Source of the DNA: Thiorhodovibrio winogradskyi
Lineage (GTDB): Bacteria > Pseudomonadota > Gammaproteobacteria > Chromatiales > Chromatiaceae
Length of the DNA stretch: 64,000 nt
Assembly (NCBI RefSeq): GCF_036208045.1
Contig: NZ_CP121472.1
Span: 1-64,000 of the forward strand
Direction: 5' to 3'
A program made the translations under genes and the position numbers. The notes under the pieces are model-generated. The model saw only the letters and a program-made list of their open reading frames with translations. It made no database searches and had not been told where the DNA came from. Each line of letters starts with the position of its first letter. The first letter of the stretch is position 1. Shown here in pieces: positions 56,947-64,000 of the stretch.

Positions 56947-58454
56947 GGCAGCAGATACTCCTGTCGGACCACCAGGGTCGCCCATTGCAACGGGCTGAAG
57001 GGCAAGCCCGCCAGCATCCCGGCCATGAGGCTGAGCAGCGCCGTGGCCAGTGCCGGTAGCAGCAGCCAGGCACTGGTTTCCAGTCCTCCGGGCTTGCGCT
57101 CGCCGGGCCAGTCGCCCAGGCCCCGCGCGGGACCGGGGCGGAACCACAGCCGATGGAGAATGGGCAGAAAATAGGCCATGTTCAGCAGGGTGCTGGTGAC
57201 CAGCACCGCGATCACCCAGGGCTTGCCGGCCTGCACCGCCCCCAGACCCAGCAGCCATTTGCTGATGAAGCCTACCACCGGCGGCAGGCCGATCATCCCC
57301 AGTGCGCCCAGGGTGAAGGCCAGGCTGCTCAGTGGCATGCGCCGGCCGACGCCGTCGAGTTCATCGATGCGGTGAATGCCCAGTTCCTCGGCATAATTGC
57401 CGGCGCAGAAAAACAGCGTGACCTTCATCAGCCCCTGGTGAATGAGATGCGCCAGCGCGGCGATGGTGCCCAGTGGCCCGAACAGGCCGATGCCGAGCAC
57501 AATATAGGACACCTGACTGACGGTGGAAAACGCCAGGCGCGGCTTGAGTTCCTGTTGCGTCAAGGCGCGCACCGAGCCATAGACAATGGTGACCGAGGCG
57601 ATGACCACCAGACCATCGAGCACCCCGAGCGACTGGGCGAAGCCGATACCGTACACATCATAGACCAAGCGCACAATGCCAAAGGCCCCCGCCTTGACCA
57701 CGGCCACCGCGTGCAGCAGGGCGCTGACCGGCGCCGGCGCGACCATGGCGCGCGGCAGCCAGCCATGCAGCGGCACCAGCGCCGCCTTGACGCCAAAACC
57801 AAGAATCAGCAGCCAAAACAGGCCAATGAGCAGCGGGCGTTTGGCCGGATCCAGGCCGGAGAGCAGGGTCCGCTCCCCAAAACGCCAGTCCCCGCCCAGC
57901 ACCTGCAGGGCCACCATGCCGAGCAGCAGCGCCAGGCCAGCACTCAGTGTGTAACGCAGATAGACGCTCGCCGCCGCCAGGGCCTGTGGTGTGCCGCGAT
58001 GAGCCACCAGGGGATAGGTGGAGACGGTCAGCAGCTCATAGAAAATCAGCAGGGTAAAGAGATTCCCGGCCAGGCTCACGCCCATGGTGCTGGCGACGCA
58101 CAGACTGAAAAACCCAAAAAAGCGCCGGCGATTGGGCGAACCTTCCAGATAGCCGATGGCATAAATGGTGGTGAACAGCCACAGCAGCGATGACAGCCCG
58201 GCGAAGGCGAGACCAAGCTTGTCAACCTGCAACACAAAGCTCAGACCATCAACGACGGGAAAGGACAGTCCGTAGTGCTGTCCGGCGGTCAAACCCAACG
58301 CCATCCAGGCGACCAGGACGATTTTCACTACCGCCGCGGCCAGATTCAGCAGGGTGCGCGTGCGCACCGCCTGCTCGGGCAGCAGGAAGATCAGCACCGC
58401 CGTCATTAGCGAGCTGCCCAGGGTGGCGAGGGGGAGCAGGGCGGTGGCGGTCAT
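56943..58454 (-). CDS. Mrp/complex I antiporter-like subunit (MnhD/NuoM-type), second copy
   Basis: The 503-residue, 14-helix protein carries the full proton-translocation motif set: glutamate in IFYELLTVSTYPLVAH (helix 5), the lysine in GFGVKAALVPLHGWLPRAM (helix 7) and VSALLHAVAVVKAGAFG, and the helix-12 region HQGLMKVTLFFCAGNYAEEL. It therefore looks active in ion translocation. The start ATG 58454 overlaps the previous stop by 4 bp, and the longer open frame to 58709 is not needed. H+ or Na+ specificity cannot be told. Confidence 0.9.
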   Translation of the reverse strand: MTATALLPLATLGSSLMTAVLIFLLPEQAVRTRTLLNLAAAVVKIVLVAWMALGLTAGQHYGLSFPVVDGLSFVLQVDKLGLAFAGLSSLLWLFTTIYAIGYLEGSPNRRRFFGFFSLCVASTMGVSLAGNLFTLLIFYELLTVSTYPLVAHRGTPQALAAASVYLRYTLSAGLALLLGMVALQVLGGDWRFGERTLLSGLDPAKRPLLIGLFWLLILGFGVKAALVPLHGWLPRAMVAPAPVSALLHAVAVVKAGAFGIVRLVYDVYGIGFAQSLGVLDGLVVIASVTIVYGSVRALTQQELKPRLAFSTVSQVSYIVLGIGLFGPLGTIAALAHLIHQGLMKVTLFFCAGNYAEELGIHRIDELDGVGRRMPLSSLAFTLGALGMIGLPPVVGFISKWLLGLGAVQAGKPWVIAVLVTSTLLNMAYFLPILHRLWFRPGPARGLGDWPGERKPGGLETSAWLLLPALATALLSLMAGMLAGLPFSPLQWATLVVRQEYLLP

Positions 58455-59896
58455 GGCAGCGCGCTCAGTCGCACCAGGGCGAGCGGCAACTCCGCCGCCA
58501 GGCCCAGCGCAATGGCCGCGAGCGCCAGCGCCAGGGCGATCAGCTCCATGCCAAGTGGCAAGGCGCGAAAGGGGGTGGCGGGCGCATCCTCGACAAAGGA
58601 GCAGCGCAACACCCGAAACACATAGGTGGCGCTCAGTAGGGTGCCCAGGGCCAACACCAGCGCCCAGATCCACTGGCCGGAGGCGAAGGAGGCCTGCAAC
58701 AGCAACCACTTGGCGGTAAAGCCAGCGCTTGGCGGCAGTCCGATCAGGGTCAGGGCCGCGAGTCCGAAGGTCAGCAGCGACAGCGGCAATCGCCGGCTGG
58801 TTCCGGTCAGTCCCTCAAGCCGCGTCGCCCCAGTGGAGAGCAGCAGGTTGCCGGCGGCCATGAACATGGCCGCTTTCGCCAGCGCATGCCCGGCCAGTTG
58901 CAGCCAGGTTGCTTGCCAGACCAGGGTCGCGACCCCCTCGCCGGCACCGGCCAGCAGGGGAAAGGCCAGCATCAGGTAACCCAACTGGCCGACCGTGGAC
59001 CAGGCCACCACCTGCTTGAGCCCGGCCGCGCGCCAGGCTTGCACCCCGCCCCAGAGCACAGCCAGACTGCCCAGGGCACCGAGCGCCCAGGCGCCGACCA
59101 CGACATCGGGTAACAGCAGCCGCCAGAGCAGCAGCAGGATGAAAAAAGACACCTTGACCACCAGCGCGCCATGCACCGCGCTCACGGGCGTCCAGGCGCT
59201 GCCATGCACCGGCGCGAGCCAGGCGTGCAGGGGAAAAATCGCCGCTTTCAGCAGTAGGCCACTGCTCAGCAGCGCCATGGCGATGCGGGTGACGGTGTTC
59301 GGCTCGGCCACGGCGGCCAGTCCGGCCAGATCAAGCCGCCCCCAGGCTCCCAACAGCAAGGCGATGCCCAACAGCCAGGCGAGCGAGCCAACCAGCGCAT
59401 AGAGCAAATAACGCAGGCTGGCCATGAGTGCGTCGACCTTGCCCGGCAGCAGCATCAGGCCCACCGCGCAGAGTCCCATCAACTCCAAACCCAGGTAGAG
59501 CAGCACCAGATCGGCCGCCAGCCAAATCAGCCCCAGCCCTAGGGCGAGACCACCGAGCAGCGGCCACAACCAGGCGCCCGAGCGCGGCGGAAGACCGCTC
59601 ACACGCGCGTTGCCCACCGCATGGACGGCGCTGCCGAGCAACAGCACCTGCGTCAGCAGCCACAGGAGCGCGGTCAAGCCATTGAGTCGCCAGTGCAGCT
59701 CCAGCCCACCCAGGGTCAGGCAGCCCGCCATGGGTTCGCTCGCGCTGGCCAGGACCAGCCACAAGGCCACCAGCGGCAAGGGCAAGCCGAACAGCAGGAG
59801 CCAGAACTCCCGGCGCGGCGGGCGCCAGCCGGCCAGCAACCCAAGGGCCGGCGGCGCGAACAGCAGCCACAGCAAATGATAGGGCGTCGCGTTCAC
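58451..59896 (-). CDS. Mrp/complex I antiporter-like subunit (MnhD/NuoN-type), first copy
   Basis: The 481-residue membrane protein has about 14 helices, the helix-5 glutamate in LGLELMGLCAVGLML, the lysine in LLLKAAIFPLHAWLAPVHG and SAVHGALVVKVSFFILL, and a helix-12 equivalent GHALAKAAMFMAAGNLLL. It belongs to the Proton_antipo_M family. It overlaps both neighbours by 4 bp. Three such subunits in a row, without NuoH/NuoB/C/D/E/F/G/I or MrpE/F/G, make a minimal antiporter-type membrane arm. Confidence 0.88.
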   Translation of the reverse strand: MNATPYHLLWLLFAPPALGLLAGWRPPRREFWLLLFGLPLPLVALWLVLASASEPMAGCLTLGGLELHWRLNGLTALLWLLTQVLLLGSAVHAVGNARVSGLPPRSGAWLWPLLGGLALGLGLIWLAADLVLLYLGLELMGLCAVGLMLLPGKVDALMASLRYLLYALVGSLAWLLGIALLLGAWGRLDLAGLAAVAEPNTVTRIAMALLSSGLLLKAAIFPLHAWLAPVHGSAWTPVSAVHGALVVKVSFFILLLLWRLLLPDVVVGAWALGALGSLAVLWGGVQAWRAAGLKQVVAWSTVGQLGYLMLAFPLLAGAGEGVATLVWQATWLQLAGHALAKAAMFMAAGNLLLSTGATRLEGLTGTSRRLPLSLLTFGLAALTLIGLPPSAGFTAKWLLLQASFASGQWIWALVLALGTLLSATYVFRVLRCSFVEDAPATPFRALPLGMELIALALALAAIALGLAAELPLALVRLSALP

Positions 59897-60564
59897 GCGG
59901 AGGCTTTGGGGGGCGTCATCAGACTGACCTGGCCGGTGAGCGCATGCAGGCGCAGTAGCACAGCGGCGCCCAGCACCGAGCCGAGCAGGCCGACGGTCAG
60001 CCCAATCAGAATCAGCGCCCGCACCTCGGCTCTGGGTACGGCGACACTAGCAAGCAACAGAAACACCCCGGAGCCGATCAGATTAAAGGCCAGCAAGAGG
60101 CGCAACAGATGGCGTTGCGCGGCGAAGGCCCAAAGCCCTAAGCTCATCACCAGCAAGCCGGTGAGCGCGAACAGGGTATCGACCGACAGCGGATGCATGC
60201 GCGCATCAAGACCCTGCAGCTGGCCGATCGCCAGGCTGGTCAGGCCCAGCCAGGTCAGGGTCATCAGCCAGCGCAGGTGCGCGGTCAAGCGTCGTCGGCG
60301 CGGCGTCCTATCCAGCGGCGCCAGTCGCGGTCGCTTACCTCGTCCGCGCAGCGTCCAAAGCAGCGTGCCGCCGGTGAGACCGGCGCCCAATACGGCCTCG
60401 GCCAGCGCCAGCCAAGGCTCGCCAAGCATGAGCCAGATGAGCGCCATAACCATGGCAAAGGCGATGAACACCCAGCAGGCGCGAAACAGATCGCGATCCA
60501 TAAGGCAGGCAGCGGCCAGCAGGATCAGCGCTCCCACCAGGACCCAGACGGTGATGGAGACCAT
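59893..60564 (-). CDS. Fused MbhD-like (DUF4040) and NuoK/MnhC-like membrane subunit
   Basis: The 223-residue protein has two parts. The N-terminal part (about 1-72, FRACWVFIAFAMVMALIWLM and EPWLALAEAVLGAGLTGGTLL) resembles MbhD/DUF4040 and MrpB-type subunits. The C-terminal part (about 100-215, LFALTGLLVMSLGLWAFAAQ and LIGSGVFLLL) resembles MnhC/NuoK with three helices and the acidic or small residues of that family only partly kept. A basic linker (RGRGKRPR, TPRRRR) joins them. It is first in the cluster and overlaps the next gene by 4 bp. The fusion call is from hydrophobic pattern and family memory. Confidence 0.7.
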   Translation of the reverse strand: MVSITVWVLVGALILLAAACLMDRDLFRACWVFIAFAMVMALIWLMLGEPWLALAEAVLGAGLTGGTLLWTLRGRGKRPRLAPLDRTPRRRRLTAHLRWLMTLTWLGLTSLAIGQLQGLDARMHPLSVDTLFALTGLLVMSLGLWAFAAQRHLLRLLLAFNLIGSGVFLLLASVAVPRAEVRALILIGLTVGLLGSVLGAAVLLRLHALTGQVSLMTPPKASA

Positions 60565-61043
60565 GTGTCAGTTCTGAGACTCACATCTGATGACGAAAGC
60601 TTATCTGGACGAGTTGCTCGAGCCTTGCCCGCCATCGTGCACTCTCGAAGGACCTTAATAGCTACGGACGGAAATATTTCGTGTATGCGGCCTGGGTTTT
60701 TTGTCAAGCGACCGCAGCGATGAGACATAGCGACAACCCGGGTGGCAGTAAAATTGACGTGGCTACCGCTGTCAACCAGCAAGCGCAAGGAGCAGGCGGC
60801 TTCCTCAGCAATTCCAAATTTAGGTGTTTCATCTGGTGTAGAAGCGGCTTTCAGCCGTTTCATGATGCGCCAAGATGGCGCTATTACTGATAAACGGGCC
60901 AACAATCGGGCGCTGGATAACGAAATTTGGAATTGCTGTGGCTTCCTGCCGTTTCACAACGTGCCTGGATGGTGCGTCTACTGTGCTCGGGCACGACAGC
61001 TAGGCGCTGTAACGCGAAATTTGTAATTCTTTGCTTGGGCCAA
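60565..61043. other. 479-bp gene-free stretch with inverted repeat
   Basis: No convincing coding sequence is present; short open frames on both strands contain no family signature. The stretch contains a perfect 16-bp inverted repeat and related AAATTTG-containing segments. It must hold the promoter of the four-gene antiporter-like cluster and the 3' end of the draT transcript. Confidence 0.6.
60806..60938. repeat. Perfect 16-bp inverted repeat, 101-bp spacer
   Basis: CAGCAATTCCAAATTT at 60806-60821 and its exact reverse complement at 60923-60938 enclose 101 bp. The spacer holds a small hairpin (CGGCT-TTC-AGCCG). A related segment CGAAATTTGTAATTC occurs again at 61014-61028. The structure resembles a non-autonomous miniature inverted-repeat element, but no target-site duplication was recognised. 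Confidence 0.6.
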
Positions 61044-61982
61044 TCAAAAGGTGCTGATGCCCACCTCGTAGAGTCCGCCCACCACCACATATTCATCCTC
61101 GCCCTTGAGCATGCCGGGCAGCAGGCGGTTGTAGAAGAAGATCTTGGCCAGCGGCACCTGGGTTTCCAGAATATAGTCGCCGAACTCATCGGCGCGCTCG
61201 CGCTCGCTGGTAAAGCTGTTTAGGTTGTTCAGCAACACCTGGTAGCGCTGTCCGGGATGGGTGGCGAGCACTTCATGCTCATCAATGCGGTTGATGCCGC
61301 GATAGAGCCTCAGGTGCGACTGGCCGGGATGGGCCAGCTCCAGCTCGTATTGGCAATAGGTGTAGAGCAGATCGAGCTGAGCCTCGAGCGCGTTGGTGGC
61401 ATAGAGTCCGCGACTGCCCTGCACCAGATAGGCGTGGTAGGCGTCGCTGTCGCGCCCATCGAGGGGCCCGCCGTGGTGGCGCGCCAGTAGCCCAAAGCGC
61501 GTCTCCACCCAATGCTTGAGCACCGCGCCTTCGCGCCCGTCGGAGTCAAACGACCAGCCGCGCACCATGCGCAGATAATTGGCGTTGCAGCGATACTTTT
61601 TGCGCGGCCCGGGGGTGAAGCCCGCCTCCTCGAGGTCCTCCAGGCAGAAATGCACCGTCATGTAATCGACAAAATAAGCCGAGCGCTCGTCACGGCGGCT
61701 AAGCGGTGCCAGGGTCGCGAACAGAGCCTGGTGAAAATTCCGCACTCCGTCGAGCTGCAAAGGCACCGGGTGCTGCTGGTAGGTCAGCCCGCCGAGAATG
61801 TCCGCCGGCAAATTGCAACGGTTGATTGGCAAACGGGCGGAAGCCGGCAAACGCGGAGCAGCGCTCAGGGTGGGATCGGGCGGGGTCGCATCCTCGGTCA
61901 AGAGCAGGGGTTCTCCAGAGTGCAACAAAAACCGGAGATCATAACGGGTTTTTGTCTCCCGGTCGGCGAAAACCCTGGTCAA
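61044..61982 (-). CDS. draT: NAD+--dinitrogen-reductase ADP-ribosyltransferase DraT
   Basis: DraT ADP-ribosylates an arginine of nitrogenase reductase NifH and switches off nitrogen fixation in response to ammonium or darkness. The 312-residue product has the family N-terminal block LPINRCNLPADILGG, TYQQHPVPLQLDGVRNFH, and the ADP-ribosyltransferase motifs: R228 in RLYRGIN, NSFTS at 255-259, and the E-X-E pair E295/E297 in GEDEYVV. The first 50 residues are extra compared with the family and are coded partly inside pabB (44-bp overlap). draG and nif genes are not in the window. Its presence implies a diazotroph. Confidence 0.93.
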   Translation of the reverse strand: MTRVFADRETKTRYDLRFLLHSGEPLLLTEDATPPDPTLSAAPRLPASARLPINRCNLPADILGGLTYQQHPVPLQLDGVRNFHQALFATLAPLSRRDERSAYFVDYMTVHFCLEDLEEAGFTPGPRKKYRCNANYLRMVRGWSFDSDGREGAVLKHWVETRFGLLARHHGGPLDGRDSDAYHAYLVQGSRGLYATNALEAQLDLLYTYCQYELELAHPGQSHLRLYRGINRIDEHEVLATHPGQRYQVLLNNLNSFTSERERADEFGDYILETQVPLAKIFFYNRLLPGMLKGEDEYVVVGGLYEVGISTF

Positions 61983-63846
61983 GAGAGGGCGCCGTCACGA
62001 CCCGGCAGGGCATCATGCCGCGCACCGAGTTAATCGCCCAGACCGAGGTCGCGCGCCCAAGATCAGCCAGCCTCAGGCGGCGTTCGCTGATGCGGCCGGC
62101 AGCGAGCAACTCCGCGCGGTAGCAGCCGGGCAGCAGGCCGGCGGAGACGGGTGGGGTGTAGCAAGCTCCGTCCAACTGAAGGACGATGTTGGTGAAGCTG
62201 CCCTCGGTCAGTTCATGGCGCTCGTTGAACAGGAAAATCTCTTCACCGCTACCTGGAAATCCCCCGGCGGCCAGTTGGTAGGCCCGGCGATCCGTGGTCT
62301 TGTGGCGCAGCAGGACATCGTGCGAGTCAATGGGCCGGTCCGCCAGGCGCACCCGCAGCGGTGTCGGCATCGGGCGCTCTTGCAGTGCGCTGGCGGAGAC
62401 CGAGACCGCGCCGGTCGCGGATAAAACCAGCCTCAGGATGTGGGCCTCCTCGGGCCTTGCGCGCCGGCTGGCCTCAATGGCCGCCTTCAGGTGCTGCAAG
62501 ATGAGCGCCTGGTCGCGGGGAAAGCCAAACACCCGCGCGCTCGCGCGCAGCCGTCGCAGATGCCGCTGTTGCAGAAACACCTGGCCATCCGGCTGGAGCA
62601 GCATGGTTTCCAGCAACCCGAAGCGGGGCGCGGTATCGGCAAGCAGGCTCGCTTTCAGTCGCAGCTCGGCCAGTTCCCGATCCACCTGGCTGTCCCAGAC
62701 GATGCCGCCACCGCTGCCATATTCGGCCATGCCAGAGCGGCGATGAACCACCAGGGTGCGGATCAGGACGCTCCAAAAGGCGCGTCCGGATTCCAACCGG
62801 GTGCCAATGGTACCGGTGTAGAAGCCACGCGGAGAGGCTTCCAGTTCGGCAATGATGGCCGTGGCCGCCACCTTGGGCGCGCCCGTGATGGAGGCCGCTG
62901 GAAAGAGCGCGGCCAAAGCCGCATCCTCGCTGGCGTCGGTTTCGGCGGTAACCTCGCTGATCATCTGATGCACCGTGGGATAGTGCTCGAGCGCGAACAG
63001 CCTCGGCACCCGCACCTGTCCGATGCGCGCGATCCGCCCGAGGTCGTTGCGCACCATATCGACGATCATGCGATTCTCGGCGCGTTCTTTCTCGCACGCG
63101 TGCAGGCGTCGCGCGGCGTCCCGGTCGGCTGCCTCGGTCTCGCCACGCGCGGCGGTGCCCTTCATCGGGCGGCAGCAGAGCCGATGGTGATCGCGCTCGA
63201 AAAAGGTCTCTGGGCTCAAGGAGAGCAGGGCAAAATCGCCGGTGTCGATGAAGGCTGCATGAGGGCAGCGATGCCGTGCGACGAGCCGCAGAAAAAGCCG
63301 GCGTAGCCCGGCGTGGCTCGGCGGCTCCAGCAGGCGCGCGCGATAGCGCTGGGTCAGATTGATCTGGTAGGCATTTCCAGCGGCCAGATGCGTCTTGACC
63401 GCGGCGAAGGCGCGGGCATAGTCCTGCTCGCTCATCTCAGGTTGCCAGGGGCCGAATAGCGGCTCGCGCGTCTCGGCATTGCCATCGCCATCGCCATCGG
63501 AGTCGTACTCAGCCAAGAGCGCGTCACCTTCGACAAGCGTCAGAGTCTGAAAACCGGCCATCCATAGCAGAGGCTGGGACGGGTTCTGTTGGCCGCGCAG
63601 AGAGGAATCAAAGGCGGTGCCGGCTTCATACGCCAAGCAGCAGAGACTTGCCGGGGTGTCGGTATGTGCGAGTCCTTCGGCCAGCAACGGGCGGACCTCG
63701 TCGGGCGCATTCGTGCGCAAAACCCAGGCTGGATCCCGCAGCTGCAGCCAAGCCGCGCAAGCGGGATCATGGATCAGTGCGGAAGCCGGCCGGGGATCAG
63801 GCGGGAAATCGGACTGGGGCAGTGCGACTAGCAAAGTTTGGTCCAT
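61939..63846 (-). CDS. pabB: Aminodeoxychorismate synthase component I fused to 4-amino-4-deoxychorismate lyase
   Basis: The N-terminal two thirds (about 1-400) form a chorismate-binding enzyme of the PabB type, with MSEQDYARAFAAVKTHLAAG, CRPMKGTAARG, ITGAPKVAA and YGSGGGIVWDS. The C-terminal part (about 410-635) is a fold-IV PLP protein of the PabC type, with the PLP lysine in LLRHKTTDRRAY and ELTEGSFTNIVLQ. Together they would convert chorismate to 4-aminobenzoate for folate, given an amidotransferase PabA elsewhere. The ATG at 63846 fits the family; the frame is open to 63993. The 3' end overlaps draT by 44 bp on the same strand. Confidence 0.92.
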   Translation of the reverse strand: MDQTLLVALPQSDFPPDPRPASALIHDPACAAWLQLRDPAWVLRTNAPDEVRPLLAEGLAHTDTPASLCCLAYEAGTAFDSSLRGQQNPSQPLLWMAGFQTLTLVEGDALLAEYDSDGDGDGNAETREPLFGPWQPEMSEQDYARAFAAVKTHLAAGNAYQINLTQRYRARLLEPPSHAGLRRLFLRLVARHRCPHAAFIDTGDFALLSLSPETFFERDHHRLCCRPMKGTAARGETEAADRDAARRLHACEKERAENRMIVDMVRNDLGRIARIGQVRVPRLFALEHYPTVHQMISEVTAETDASEDAALAALFPAASITGAPKVAATAIIAELEASPRGFYTGTIGTRLESGRAFWSVLIRTLVVHRRSGMAEYGSGGGIVWDSQVDRELAELRLKASLLADTAPRFGLLETMLLQPDGQVFLQQRHLRRLRASARVFGFPRDQALILQHLKAAIEASRRARPEEAHILRLVLSATGAVSVSASALQERPMPTPLRVRLADRPIDSHDVLLRHKTTDRRAYQLAAGGFPGSGEEIFLFNERHELTEGSFTNIVLQLDGACYTPPVSAGLLPGCYRAELLAAGRISERRLRLADLGRATSVWAINSVRGMMPCRVVTAPSLDQGFRRPGDKNPL

Positions 63847-64000
63847 TGAACGAATGTTGCGACAATCCCGCGATGAGACAATCAGGATTCTTGAATAACT
63901 CGTGACCTTGAACCGTCCATCATCCCATGACAACCCATCAATCCCTATCCCCTCAATTTGAAGGATGCCGGTACCAAAGCACTCTGCTTTCATGCCGCAT
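63847..64000. other. Gene-free window end
   Basis: The 154 bp upstream of pabB show no gene or strong motif. They probably contain the pabB promoter. The window ends here. Confidence 0.4.

Noticed and set aside
57153-58193. 346-codon open frame on the plus strand antisense to the antiporter-like genes
   Set aside because: Rich in Gln, Arg and His with no family pattern; it is a codon-bias shadow of a real minus-strand gene in GC-rich DNA.
55117-60564. A complete NADH dehydrogenase or Mrp antiporter operon
   Set aside because: Subunits required for either complex are missing on both sides; only antiporter-like and small membrane subunits are present.
60525-61189. Minus-strand open frames in the gap between draT and the antiporter-like cluster
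   Set aside because: They have no start or family match, run into draT in another frame, and include the inverted repeat; not credible as genes.

Overview
The window reads as the origin-proximal end of a gammaproteobacterial chromosome, most likely a purple sulfur bacterium of the order Chromatiales. Base 1 is the TTG start codon of dnaA, so the sequence was probably linearised at the replication origin. Lineage clues are a proteobacterial phosphoribulokinase (Calvin cycle), a form IV RuBisCO-like protein, the nitrogenase-regulating ADP-ribosyltransferase DraT, and gammaproteobacterial gene neighbourhoods (mutY-yggX, lpoA-yraN-dolP, rppH-ptsP). No photosynthesis or sulfur-oxidation gene lies in the window, so the assignment is inference.

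Region 1-13 kb: dnaA, dnaN, a decayed recF, gyrB, then on the minus strand parC, and a riboflavin/thiamine operon (ribE, ribBX, ribH, nusB, thiL) followed by prk. This part is clearly AT-richer than the rest (sampled lines roughly 33-55% GC, against 60-67% after about 16 kb). It carries two DnaA boxes and two near-perfect 16-bp parS-like sites, one in the recF remnant and one in ribE.

Region 13-25 kb: yjbQ with a RuBisCO-like gene as a tight pair divergent from prk; a minus-strand AsmA-mutY-yggX group; a tRNA-Gly(CCC); an acyl-CoA ligase; an orphan thiS; a single-domain globin; djlA; argA; and a PilR-like sigma-54 activator without its kinase.

Region 25.2-26.4 kb is a gene graveyard. It has an antitoxin fragment, a probable transposase tail, and a deleted and frameshifted RNA ligase rtcB whose stop overlaps the start of an intact prfH.

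Region 27-41 kb: a CHCC zinc-finger gene, ilvE, glnE and a sodium/solute symporter on the minus strand; a 1.2-kb-codon membrane protein of unknown function on the plus strand; then a membrane-lipid cluster on the minus strand (PAP2 phosphatase, GT4 glycosyltransferase, OlsA-like and OlsB-like acyltransferases) and a HAD phosphatase.

Region 41-55 kb: rppH-ptsP, an AI-2E family transporter, a three-heme cytochrome c with a small unknown gene, then a minus-strand envelope operon (lpoA, yraN, dolP, FAD oxidase, cardiolipin synthase), with rsmI starting on the opposite strand at the same CATG as lpoA, and a DUF3298-type secreted protein.

Region 55-64 kb: a four-gene minus-strand cluster of Mrp/complex-I-like membrane subunits with no electron-input or Mrp E/F/G genes, a 479-bp gene-free stretch with a perfect 16-bp inverted repeat, draT, and a pabB-pabC fusion gene. 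Short in-frame or intergenic tandem repeats (10-18 bp units) occur at five places and look like slippage-prone loci.
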